Shown: positions 53,301 to 61,854 of the stretch, piece by piece
Layout: each line of letters begins with the position of its first letter
Numbering within the stretch: the stretch's first letter is position 1
Source: Pseudobutyrivibrio ruminis DSM 9787
GTDB taxonomy: Bacteria; Bacillota; Clostridia; Lachnospirales; Lachnospiraceae
Assembly: GCF_900218035.1 (NCBI RefSeq)
Contig: NZ_OBMR01000012.1
Coordinates: forward strand, 49,869 to 113,868
DNA: 64,000 nucleotides
Direction: 5' to 3'
Translations under genes and position numbers: made by a program
Notes under the pieces: model-generated
Told to the model about the DNA's origin: nothing
What the model saw: only the letters and a program-made list of their open reading frames with translations
The model's database searches: none

Positions 53301-53575
53301 CCACCAAGTGTTGGAAGAAGTGAATCCGGTTTTTCCTTAATAATAATCTGCTTTAAAACGTCTACTGTAAGAGGCTCAATATAAACCTGATCTGCTATCT
53401 CTTTGTCTGTCATGATTGTGGCAGGATTAGAGTTTACGAGGCAAACCTCAATTCCCTCTTCCTTAAGTGAACGACATGCCTGTGTTCCAGCATAATCGAA
53501 CTCTGCCGCCTGTCCAATAACGATAGGACCTGAGCCAATCACCATTACTTTCTTAATGTCACTTCTCTTTGGCAT
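50375..53575 (-). CDS. carB: Carbamoyl phosphate synthase large subunit
   Basis: 1066 aa, full length. Two duplicated ATP-grasp halves: [26 protein letters not shown] at the start and [24 protein letters not shown] near residue 555, each with a glycine-rich loop and VNPRxSR ([29 protein letters not shown]). The C-terminal ~130 residues form the MGS-like allosteric domain ([15 protein letters not shown]). Makes carbamoyl phosphate for pyrimidine and arginine synthesis with CarA. Its ATG shares a base with the carA stop. Confidence 0.98.
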   Translation of the reverse strand: [1066 protein letters not shown]

Positions 53576-54645
53576 TACTGCTCTCCTCCCATCATCTTAA
53601 TAAATCTATCAAATAAATATCCGCTGTCCTGTGGTCCTGGGCATGCCTCAGGATGGAACTGAACAGTGAAAATGTTCTTTCCTGTATACTTAAGCCCCTC
53701 ATTTGTTCCATCGTTTACATTCACAAATGCTGGTACTGCAATTTTCTCGTCAAGTCCATCTGTATCAACTACATAACCGTGGTTTTGTGATGAAATGTAT
53801 ACTTTGCCAGTCTCCAAATCTTTTACAGGATGGTTGCCACCTCTGTGTCCGTACTTAAGCTTGTGAGTATCTAGACCAGTTGCAAGTGCCATAAGCTGAT
53901 GTCCAAGGCAAATTGCAAAAATTGGTACATTGCTGTCATAAAGCTTTTTAACCTCATCAATGATAGGCCCGCAGTCCTTTGGATCGCCAGGTCCGTTTGA
54001 AAGCATAATACCGTCTGGCTCTGCTGCAAGGATTTCCTTTGCAGGAGTGTGCGCAGGATAAATAGTAACCTCACATCCTCTATCATTAAGAGACTTTGCA
54101 ATATTTCTCTTTGCACCAAAATCTAATAGTGCCACCTTTTTTCCGTTTCCTGGTAGAACTGTCTTCTCCTGGCAAGTAACCTTTGAAACTACATCCCCAG
54201 TTCTATATGCCTGAAGCTTTGGCTTGATTTCTTCGAAATTAAAGTGCTCATTTGTAGTAATCATTCCGTTCATTGTTCCGCGGTCACGTAAGATTTTTGT
54301 AAGAGCACGTGTATCGATACCTGAAATGCCAGTGATATTGTGCTTAACCAAGAAATCCTGAATAGTTCCCTTGCAGCGGAAGTTTGATGGAATTCTACTA
54401 AGCTCTCTAACAATAAATCCATCAGGCCATGGTCTGCCACTTTCCATATCATCTGTAATACCGTAATTACCAATAAGTGGATATGTCATGCATACGGCCT
54501 GACCTGCATAAGAAGGATCTGTCAGAACTTCCAAATATCCAGTCATAGAAGTATTGAAAACAATCTCACTAACGACCTCTCTGGTAGATCCTATGCTTGT
54601 GCCTTCAAATACTGTGCCATCTTCCAAAATTAAAAATGCTTTCAT
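53575..54645 (-). CDS. carA: Carbamoyl phosphate synthase small subunit
   Basis: 356-aa glutaminase subunit. N-terminal CPSase_sm domain (AFLILEDGTVFEGTSIGS, TSMTGYLEVLTDPSY), then class I amidotransferase with MLSNGPGDPKDC, nucleophile FAICLGHQLMA (Cys ~240) and VQFHPEACPGPQD (His-Glu). Supplies ammonia to CarB. AGAGGAAAG precedes the ATG. The 5' leader holds a long hairpin (54702-54773) that may regulate the operon. Confidence 0.98.
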   Translation of the reverse strand: MKAFLILEDGTVFEGTSIGSTREVVSEIVFNTSMTGYLEVLTDPSYAGQAVCMTYPLIGNYGITDDMESGRPWPDGFIVRELSRIPSNFRCKGTIQDFLVKHNITGISGIDTRALTKILRDRGTMNGMITTNEHFNFEEIKPKLQAYRTGDVVSKVTCQEKTVLPGNGKKVALLDFGAKRNIAKSLNDRGCEVTIYPAHTPAKEILAAEPDGIMLSNGPGDPKDCGPIIDEVKKLYDSNVPIFAICLGHQLMALATGLDTHKLKYGHRGGNHPVKDLETGKVYISSQNHGYVVDTDGLDEKIAVPAFVNVNDGTNEGLKYTGKNIFTVQFHPEACPGPQDSGYLFDRFIKMMGGEQ

Positions 54646-54701
54646 CTTTCCTCTTTTCTACCCTTTTTTTCTCTCGCTCCCTCCCAAGTTCTTCTTATTT
54701 A

Positions 54702-54773
54702 CCATCTGATATTTCTAACTATTCTAGTATCGCTTTCGCTATACTCACTAGAATAGCAAGAAATATCAAATGG
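54702..54773 (-). promoter_or_regulatory. Long hairpin in the carAB leader
   Basis: A 72-nt inverted repeat: arms 54702-54728 and 54747-54773 match at 24 of 27 positions, and the inside can close as GTAT..GC-GAAA-GC..ATAC, a GNRA-like tetraloop on the minus strand. No T run follows, so it is not a plain terminator. No PyrR-binding consensus was seen. Possible attenuator or stabiliser. Confidence 0.6.
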
Positions 54774-54843
54774 CATTTAAAAAAATATGAAGGGAGCTAT
54801 TTAAACTAATCTCTAGAAAATCAAATTGATTTTCACTTTATTA

Positions 54844-54876
54844 AAACTCCAAGGTATAAAGTTTACCTTGGAGTTT
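54844..54876 (-). terminator. Terminator after purL
   Basis: AAACTCCAAGGTA / TACCTTGGAGTTT, a 13-bp stem with a 7-nt loop, 10 bp past the purL stop; the T tract (TTTTAAT) is short. Confidence 0.78.
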
Positions 54877-54885
54877 ACGGTTTAT

Positions 54886-57800
54886 TTAGCGGAAGTAATC
54901 TACACCAGATTCGAAAATCTTCATGTCCTGATTACCATAAATGTTAAGTGCTACGCCACTACCTCTACGCTCTGCATGAGCCATCTTACCAAATACTCTA
55001 CCATCTGGACTTGTAATACCTTCGATTGCATAGTAGCTTCCGTTGATATTCCATTCCTCATCCATTGTAGGGTTACCATTTTCATCTACGTACTGAGTAG
55101 CAACCTGTCCGTTTTCAAAGAGCTTCTTAATCCACTCTTCTGAAGCAACGAAACGTCCCTCACCGTGAGATGCTGGTGAACAATAAGTCTCTCCAAGCTG
55201 TGCGCCTGCAAGCCAAGGTGACTTGTTGCTGACTACCTTTGTATAGGCAATCTTAGAAATATGACGTCCTATTGTGTTGTATGTAAGAGTTGGTGAATCT
55301 GCTGACTGTGTATGGATTTCACCATAAGGTACAAGACCAAGCTTGATAAGAGCCTGGAATCCATTACAGATACCTAACATCAAACCATCTCTATTTTCTA
55401 AAAGATTTGTTATAGCTTCCTTCATCTTTGCATTTCTAAATGCAGTTGCGAAGAATTTAGCTGAACCCTCTGGCTCATCACCAGCTGAGAATCCACCAGG
55501 GAACATAACAATCTGAGACTGAGCAATTGCTCTTGTAAACTCATCTACTGATTCTCTGATGTCCTCGGCATTCTGATTCTTGAATACCTTTACATTTGTG
55601 ATTGCGCCTGCCTTTTCAAAGGCACGAGCTGAATCGTATTCGCAGTTTGTTCCTGGGAATACTGGAATAAATACTCTTGGCTTTGCAATCTTATTCTTGC
55701 TAATATAGAAGTTCTTAGCCTTGTAAAGCTCTGTATTTACAAGAGATGTATCTTCATGACTGCGTGTCTTGAATACCTTTTCAAGAGTTCCTGTCCATGC
55801 TCCAAGAGCCTCATCCATAGAAATCTTTACATCCTTGTATGTGAATGTTGCATCCGCTGTAACTTCACCAACTTCGTAGCCACAATCAGAGAATCCTCTC
55901 TTTTCAAGCTCCTGAATGATAGCAAGTGCGCCATCCTCTGAAACTTCAACTACGATATCGCCAATTACACATCCGAATAACAATCCGTTCTGACATTCAT
56001 CAACCAGCTTTACACCAAGCTTGTTACCAAAGGCCATCTTAGAAACAGCTGGTACTAATCCGTATGCATCAAGAGCATATGCAGCCTTGATGTTTCCAAG
56101 CTCTACCATCTGTCTGATTACTTCAAATACAACCTTTGCCTGACTGTAATTTGGCTGGTCATAATTGTCACGAAGAATTCTAAGTAAGAAGAGCTTATCT
56201 CCTGCTTCCTTTAACTCTGGAGTAACAATCTCCTGCTGTTTTGCAACATCTACAGCAAATGATACAAGTGTTGGAGGAACATCGATTTCATTGAATGTTC
56301 CTGACATAGAGTCCTTACCGCCTATAGAAGGAAGACCGAACTCCATCTGAGCCTTGTATGCACCAAGGAGTGCTGCAAATGGCTGGCTCCATCTCTTTGG
56401 ATCTTCGCTCATTCTGCGGAAGTATTCCTGGAATGTGAATCTGATTTTCTTGTAGTCACCACCAGTAGCTACGATACGTGAAATTGACTCGAGTACTGCT
56501 AACTGTGAACCATGGTAAGGTGACCAAGAGCTTACATATGGATTAAAGCCATAAGCCATCATTGTAACAGCATCTGTGTTTCCATCTGCAACAGGAACCT
56601 TAGCAACCATTGCCTGTGTTTCTGTAAGCTGATATCTACCACCGAAAGGCATAAGTGTTGAGCCAGCTCCAATTGAGCCATCAAACATCTCAACAAGACC
56701 TTTTTGTGAGCAAACATTGAGATCAGCAAGAGTGTCAAGCCAAGCAGCCTTTAAATCATTATTCTCAATGTCCTTTGCTACCTTTTCGATACCAATTCTA
56801 TCAATGTATTTATCCTTGCTGTCAGGAAGTTCTACATATACATCTGTCTCCTGATGAGCACCATTTGTATCAAGGAATGCTCTTGAAAGGTTAACGATTT
56901 CCTTACCTCTCCAGTTAAGAACAAGACGTGGCTCCTCCGTAACAACTGCAACCTCAATTGCTTCAAGGTTTTCCTCTGCAGCATACTGTAAGAACTTATT
57001 AACATCAGCTGGTGATACAACTACAGCCATTCTCTCCTGTGATTCTGAAATAGCAAGTTCTGTTCCATCAAGACCTGCATACTTCTTTGGAACCTTATCA
57101 AGATCAACTGTAAGTCCTGGAGCAAGCTCTCCGATTGCAACAGAAACACCGCCGGCACCAAAGTCATTACATTTTTTGATAATATATGAAACTTCTTCTC
57201 TTCTGAAAAGTCTCTGAATCTTTCTTTCTGTAGGTGGGTTACCCTTTTGAACCTCAGCACCACATACTGCAGTAGATTCTGTATTGTGAGCCTTTGAAGA
57301 ACCAGTAGCACCACCGATTCCATCACGTCCTGTACGTCCACCAAGAAGAATGATTTTATCTCCTGGATCTGAATTCAATCTCTGAACTGCGCGTCTTGGA
57401 GCAGCACCCATAACAGCACCAATCTCCATACGCTTTGCAACATAATCTGGATGATATATTTCCTTTACATATCCTGTAGCAAGGCCAATCTGGTTACCAT
57501 ATGAGCTGTATCCATGAGCAGCTTCACGAACAAGCTTCTTCTGTGGAAGCTTTCCTTCGATTGTATCCTTTACTGAAACTGTTGGATCAGCAGCACCTGT
57601 AACACGCATTGCCTGATATACATAAGTACGTCCTGAAAGTGGATCTCTGATTGCACCGCCAAGACATGTTGCAGCACCACCAAATGGTTCGATTTCTGTA
57701 GGATGGTTATGTGTCTCATTCTTAAAGTTAATAAGCCACTCTTCATCTGTTCCATCTACATTAATAGGTACAACGATTGAGCACGCATTAATCTCATCAG

Positions 57801-58686
57801 ATTCTTCCTGATCATCAAGCTTGCCATCTGCTTTAAGACGCTTCATAGCAAGAAGTGCCAAATCCATTAAGCATACAAACTTATCATCTCTATCCTTATA
57901 AAGAATCTTGAAGTTATCAAGATAATCATCAAAAGTTGCCTGAATAGGAGCTTTGTAATAACCATCTTCGATAGTAACGTTCTTTAACTCTGTAGAGAAT
58001 GTTGTATGTCTACAATGATCAGACCAATATGTATCTAATACCCTGATTTCTGTAACAGTAGGGTCTCTGTGTTCTTCATTGGAAAAATAGTTCTGAATGT
58101 GAAGGAAATCCTTAAATGTCATAGCAAGATTTAAGGAATCATATAAATTACGTAAATCATTTTCAGCCATAGAAATGAATCCGTCAAAAGTCTTGACGTC
58201 GGCTGGCTCATCGAAATTATTAGACAGAGACTCTGGCTTTTCAAGTGAAGTCTCTCTAGAATCAACTGGATTAATACAATGTGATTTTATAGCATTAAAT
58301 TCATCGTCAGAAATGCTACCCTCAATAACATAGGTAGTTGCTGTATGAATAGTAGGATTCTCATCCTCATTTAGAAGTTTAAGACACTGCTCCGCAGAAT
58401 CAGCTCTCTGGTCAAACTGACCTGGTAAAAACTCAACAGAAAAAACTCTGCCATTGTAATCAAATGTTTCTTCATAAACATCATCAACAGGTGGCTCCGA
58501 AAATACCGTCTTTACCGCTTTTTTAAAGACCTCATCAGAAACATCCTGAATGTCGTACCGAATCAGAACCCTGACTCCTGTAACACCCTTGATGCCTAAG
58601 TAACTTCCTATTTCGGAATACAGTGACTTAGCAGATACTGCAAACTGTGGTTTTTTCTCAACGTAAACTCTTCTTACCTTGCCCAC
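54886..58686 (-). CDS. purL: Phosphoribosylformylglycinamidine synthase (single-chain PurL)
   Basis: 1266 aa, fused synthetase plus glutaminase, the Clostridia/Bacteroidia-type single chain. Seen: TYWSDHCRHTTFSTEL (~220), FKNETHNHPTEIEPFGGAATCLGG, GGRTGRDGIGGATGSS, GKDSMSGTF, and glutaminase FPGTNCEYDSARAF, LMLGICNGFQALIKLG (Cys) and SPASHGEGRF (His). Fourth step of purine synthesis: FGAR + Gln + ATP to FGAM. Starts with GTG after GGAGGTGTAAA. The leader has an extended -10 TGATATACT (58757-58762 for the hexamer) and a GGGTGT..ACACCC hairpin (58720-58743). Confidence 0.97.
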   Translation of the reverse strand: MGKVRRVYVEKKPQFAVSAKSLYSEIGSYLGIKGVTGVRVLIRYDIQDVSDEVFKKAVKTVFSEPPVDDVYEETFDYNGRVFSVEFLPGQFDQRADSAEQCLKLLNEDENPTIHTATTYVIEGSISDDEFNAIKSHCINPVDSRETSLEKPESLSNNFDEPADVKTFDGFISMAENDLRNLYDSLNLAMTFKDFLHIQNYFSNEEHRDPTVTEIRVLDTYWSDHCRHTTFSTELKNVTIEDGYYKAPIQATFDDYLDNFKILYKDRDDKFVCLMDLALLAMKRLKADGKLDDQEESDEINACSIVVPINVDGTDEEWLINFKNETHNHPTEIEPFGGAATCLGGAIRDPLSGRTYVYQAMRVTGAADPTVSVKDTIEGKLPQKKLVREAAHGYSSYGNQIGLATGYVKEIYHPDYVAKRMEIGAVMGAAPRRAVQRLNSDPGDKIILLGGRTGRDGIGGATGSSKAHNTESTAVCGAEVQKGNPPTERKIQRLFRREEVSYIIKKCNDFGAGGVSVAIGELAPGLTVDLDKVPKKYAGLDGTELAISESQERMAVVVSPADVNKFLQYAAEENLEAIEVAVVTEEPRLVLNWRGKEIVNLSRAFLDTNGAHQETDVYVELPDSKDKYIDRIGIEKVAKDIENNDLKAAWLDTLADLNVCSQKGLVEMFDGSIGAGSTLMPFGGRYQLTETQAMVAKVPVADGNTDAVTMMAYGFNPYVSSWSPYHGSQLAVLESISRIVATGGDYKKIRFTFQEYFRRMSEDPKRWSQPFAALLGAYKAQMEFGLPSIGGKDSMSGTFNEIDVPPTLVSFAVDVAKQQEIVTPELKEAGDKLFLLRILRDNYDQPNYSQAKVVFEVIRQMVELGNIKAAYALDAYGLVPAVSKMAFGNKLGVKLVDECQNGLLFGCVIGDIVVEVSEDGALAIIQELEKRGFSDCGYEVGEVTADATFTYKDVKISMDEALGAWTGTLEKVFKTRSHEDTSLVNTELYKAKNFYISKNKIAKPRVFIPVFPGTNCEYDSARAFEKAGAITNVKVFKNQNAEDIRESVDEFTRAIAQSQIVMFPGGFSAGDEPEGSAKFFATAFRNAKMKEAITNLLENRDGLMLGICNGFQALIKLGLVPYGEIHTQSADSPTLTYNTIGRHISKIAYTKVVSNKSPWLAGAQLGETYCSPASHGEGRFVASEEWIKKLFENGQVATQYVDENGNPTMDEEWNINGSYYAIEGITSPDGRVFGKMAHAERRGSGVALNIYGNQDMKIFESGVDYFR

Positions 58687-58719
58687 TTTACACCTCCGTG
58701 ATATTTATTTTGTATCGCA

Positions 58720-58743
58720 GGGTGTACAAAACCTCGCACACCC
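58720..58743 (-). promoter_or_regulatory. Hairpin in the purL leader
   Basis: GGGTGT / ACACCC stem in the short purL leader, just downstream of an extended -10 (TGATATACT) at 58757-58764. No purine riboswitch consensus was found. Could be a weak attenuator or 5'-end stabiliser. Confidence 0.45.
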
Positions 58744-58838
58744 CACAGTTGTAGATAGTATATCACAATTTGTTCACATGTCCTAATACTTTTTCAGTCT
58801 ATTTTTTAAATTAAATTTGTTACTTTTTAACGAAAGTT

Positions 58839-61244
58839 TTATTCCTTATCTTTCCAGAATACTTTAACCTGCTCTTCCACACTTTCTACAGATGTGAATG
58901 TAGCATCATTCCATTCTCTTGGAAATGTTTTTCTATAGCTTCCAAACCTAAAGCGTTCATCAAGCAATGCAATAACTCCCACATCGTCTTTGGTTCTGAT
59001 AAGACGTCCTGCCGCCTGGATTACTTTATTCATACCAGGATACAAATAGGCATACTCAAATCCATTTTTGCCATTCTCATCAAAAAAATCAGACATAAGC
59101 TTTCGCTCGTTACCCACCTGTGGAAGCCCCGCACCAAGTACTATAGAGCCAATAAGCTTTCCGCCAACTAAATCTATACCTTCTGAAAAAATACCTCCAA
59201 GAGTACAAAACGCTACCATTGATTTGTCTCTTTTCTTTTCAAATTCCAGCAGAAAGTCTTCTCGTTCTTGTTCTGTCATATTTTGCTGTTGAACTATTAC
59301 ATCAACATCACCCATTATGTCACTATATTTGCTTTGTATATCCTCCAAAAATTTATAGGAAGGACCAAAAACCATATAGTTTCCCTGCTTCGCATTTACG
59401 ATAGTATTGATGTAAGTAGCAAATTTCAGATACTCATCATCACCTCGTCTTGTGTACTTGCTGGTAACATCTGTACCTAGCATCAAAAGACGGTTCTTTT
59501 GATCAAATACCGAATCCACATATATGGCATACACATCTTTATCATTACAAAGCAAATCCTTGTAATAATCGATAGGAAGTAATGTCGCGCTAAAGTATAC
59601 TGTTGCCCTGGCCATTCTGAGCCTGTCCTGCAACTGTGCAGATGGATCAATACAATATAAATGAAGATTGAAGTTTTTATCCTCATCGAAATCACAGTAT
59701 ATACGATAGTGATCACTATCCTGTTGATACGCCAATGCTGTAAAGTTTCTCAATCTGAAATAGAAGTCTAATACTTCATCCTGATATATTCCAAATTTGA
59801 TTTCTTTTTTAAATAGTTGTTCCAATATCATTTGAAGATTGTCACAAGCATTCAAAAGCATATCAACATCATCCAGCACTGTTATATCGTGATCACACTC
59901 ACGCTTGTATTCAAGCATAATCCTATTGCATTTTTCCAATGCATTAACTAATTTCTTGCTGACAGGTTTAGCATACCTTTTTATAGAAAGAATTTCTTCC
60001 TTAATGAGGGTTTCAGAGTACATCTCTCTTGCTCTATCAACCATGTTGTGAGCTTCATCAATAAGAAAAATGTGCTCACCACCTTTGCCTTCAGCAAAAA
60101 ATCTCTTCAAATATACATTTGGATCAAACACATAGTTGTAATCACAGATAATACCTTCACACCACGTACTAACATCTAACGCCAGTTCAAATGGACAAAC
60201 TACGTATTCTTCGGCATAGCCAAGAATAACATCTCTTGTTATTACCGTCTCCTTAGTAATTACTTCATATATAACGTCGTTAATTCTATCAAAATGCCCC
60301 CTGGCATAAGGACAATAATCCGGATTACAATCAGCCTCATCGCAAAGACACATTTTCTCCTTTGCTGTCAACATGATTGTTTTGCCTTCATATCCCTTTT
60401 CCACTAAAAGACTATATGCATCCCTAGCTGCGATTGCAGTAGCCGTTTTAGCTGTAAGATAAAAAACACGCTCTGCAAGATTTTGTCCAAGGGCCATTAC
60501 CGCAGGATAAACGTTGGCGATAGTTTTTCCTGTGCCTGTAGGAGCCTGCATAAACAAAATCTTTCTTCTATAAATACTTCTATATACATCACTTACCAGT
60601 TTCTTTTGGCCATCTCTGTATTCATAAGGGAATTCCAAACCTTGAACAGATTCTAGAAGCTCCATCTTATGATAATATTGGAAATCAGACCATTTCTTAA
60701 ATATTCCAACAATGGTCAAAAACCACTCTTCTATTTCTTCATAAGTATAGATATGATTAAAATACTTAACCTCTTCTGTCTCCAAGCTAACATAAGTCAT
60801 CTGCACTTCGATTGTCTCAAGATTATATTCAGAAGCAACCATATATGCATAACATTTAGCTTGAGCTTCATGAACAAGTACAGGCTTTTCAAATGTCATT
60901 ACATCCATATACATTCCTTTTATTTCATCAACTGTGGCTGTAACAACATTTCCAGATTCGTCTCTATCTAAAACAAGACCGTCAGCTCTCCCTTCCAGTC
61001 CCAGAATATAGTCTTCATATTCAATCTGGAATTTAAGTGGAACTTCAGCACTATAAAATGGACCCATAGAACTTTGAATTTTTCTATGGATCCTACTTCC
61101 TGCTTGCATCGCCTCAAAAGGATCTACAGACCCTTTTCTGTCATCGATATCTCCCTCTCTAAGAAGAAACTCGACTAAGTTGCGAACCGAAATATTTATT
61201 TGTGCTTTTTCTCCCTCTGGAGCTATTAATCTCGATACTTTCAT
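58839..61244 (-). CDS. PD-(D/E)xK nuclease fused to XPD/DinG-type helicase
   Basis: 801 aa. N-terminal ~200 residues form a Cas4/RecB-like nuclease: GRADGLVL (Asp ~87) and TVDEIKG (ExK ~107) with EAQAKCYAYMV. The helicase follows: FMQAPTGTGKTIANVYP (Walker A ~237), LIDEAHNMVDRA (DEAH), and motifs V/VI ending VIQAAGRLIRTKDDVG. Four Cys (CLCDEADCNPDYCPY, ~295-310) fit the XPD [4Fe-4S] cluster. A repair or replication-fork helicase with nuclease is likely. The start codon region overlaps a terminator for the next gene. Monocistronic. Confidence 0.9.
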   Translation of the reverse strand: MKVSRLIAPEGEKAQINISVRNLVEFLLREGDIDDRKGSVDPFEAMQAGSRIHRKIQSSMGPFYSAEVPLKFQIEYEDYILGLEGRADGLVLDRDESGNVVTATVDEIKGMYMDVMTFEKPVLVHEAQAKCYAYMVASEYNLETIEVQMTYVSLETEEVKYFNHIYTYEEIEEWFLTIVGIFKKWSDFQYYHKMELLESVQGLEFPYEYRDGQKKLVSDVYRSIYRRKILFMQAPTGTGKTIANVYPAVMALGQNLAERVFYLTAKTATAIAARDAYSLLVEKGYEGKTIMLTAKEKMCLCDEADCNPDYCPYARGHFDRINDVIYEVITKETVITRDVILGYAEEYVVCPFELALDVSTWCEGIICDYNYVFDPNVYLKRFFAEGKGGEHIFLIDEAHNMVDRAREMYSETLIKEEILSIKRYAKPVSKKLVNALEKCNRIMLEYKRECDHDITVLDDVDMLLNACDNLQMILEQLFKKEIKFGIYQDEVLDFYFRLRNFTALAYQQDSDHYRIYCDFDEDKNFNLHLYCIDPSAQLQDRLRMARATVYFSATLLPIDYYKDLLCNDKDVYAIYVDSVFDQKNRLLMLGTDVTSKYTRRGDDEYLKFATYINTIVNAKQGNYMVFGPSYKFLEDIQSKYSDIMGDVDVIVQQQNMTEQEREDFLLEFEKKRDKSMVAFCTLGGIFSEGIDLVGGKLIGSIVLGAGLPQVGNERKLMSDFFDENGKNGFEYAYLYPGMNKVIQAAGRLIRTKDDVGVIALLDERFRFGSYRKTFPREWNDATFTSVESVEEQVKVFWKDKE

Positions 61245-61252
61245 AAATAAAA

Positions 61253-61275
61253 AACCCTGTGATAATCACAGGGTT
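61253..61275 (-). terminator. Terminator after the HPr-like gene
   Basis: AACCCTGTGA / TCACAGGGTT, a perfect 10-bp stem with a TAA loop, then TTTTATTT on the minus strand. Confidence 0.88.
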
Positions 61276-61293
61276 ATTATACCTTATTCTATT

Positions 61294-61521
61294 CTATGCA
61301 ACAACGAACTTCTTAACAGCGTTTTTAAAAGATGGTTCGATGTGATCTGCAACATAGACATCCATGTCTCTCTTGATACCCATTGCAAGTACTCCAAGGA
61401 GGGACTTACCATCGATATAAACTACTCCGCTATGAAGGTCGACATCGCCGCCACACTTAGCAGCTGCTGTAACAAACTCTTCTGCGTCCTGTGTGTTCTC
61501 AAGTCTAATTTTAAACTTCAT
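61294..61521 (-). CDS. HPr-like protein lacking the phosphorylatable histidine
   Basis: 75 aa with the HPr fold pattern: FVTAAAKCGGDVDLHSGVVYIDGKSLLGVLAMGIKRDMDVYV aligns with HPr from helix 1 to strand 4. The regulatory Ser46 region is kept (DGKSLLG, Ser40), but the GxHARPA active site is absent; the His position reads Asn/Thr (LENTQDAEEF). It cannot be a sugar-PTS phosphocarrier by His, but could act like Bacillus Crh, the Ser-phosphorylated catabolite regulator. ATG with AGGAGTTGATT. A strong promoter lies upstream. Confidence 0.85.
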   Translation of the reverse strand: MKFKIRLENTQDAEEFVTAAAKCGGDVDLHSGVVYIDGKSLLGVLAMGIKRDMDVYVADHIEPSFKNAVKKFVVA

Positions 61522-61591
61522 AAACTAAATCAACTCCTATAAAAACCAAAATCCATTTACTACAATACGTCTTCCGTAACGTACTTGATAT

Positions 61592-61620
61592 TTTATAACA
61601 TCATTTATAAATACTGTCAA
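61592..61620 (-). promoter_or_regulatory. Sigma-A promoter of the HPr-like gene
   Basis: Minus strand: TTGACA (61615-61620), 17 bp, TATAAA (61592-61597). Perfect -35 and 5 of 6 in the -10. Confidence 0.82.
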
Positions 61621-61854
61621 TGCAATTTTTGTCACACACTTATCAATTCGTGCAGTAACTTTTTGATTTTTATAAAAAATTGCTATGTGAAGATTGTCTG
61701 AACACTTTTTTGAATTTTAGTTTCCATAAAAAGCTTTATTATTGGCGTTTGTGCAATATTTTTACAATTAAGTTTCCATGTTGACAAATTGTATTGATTT
61801 AGTGTCCAAATTATTAAATTTTTGTAAATTTGTATTTAAATGAGTACAAAGTCA
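61621..61854. other. AT-rich intergenic stretch, nothing recognised
   Basis: Upstream of the HPr promoter and after the EAL-HDOD stop. Several T/A runs and no stable hairpin, ORF or repeat was seen; the EAL-HDOD gene therefore lacks an evident terminator. Confidence 0.5.

Noticed and set aside
54646..54885. PyrR-type pyrimidine attenuator ahead of carA
   Set aside because: No PyrR-binding loop consensus and no T run after the hairpin.
58687..58838. Purine riboswitch ahead of purL
   Set aside because: Leader is too short and lacks the conserved three-way-junction sequences.
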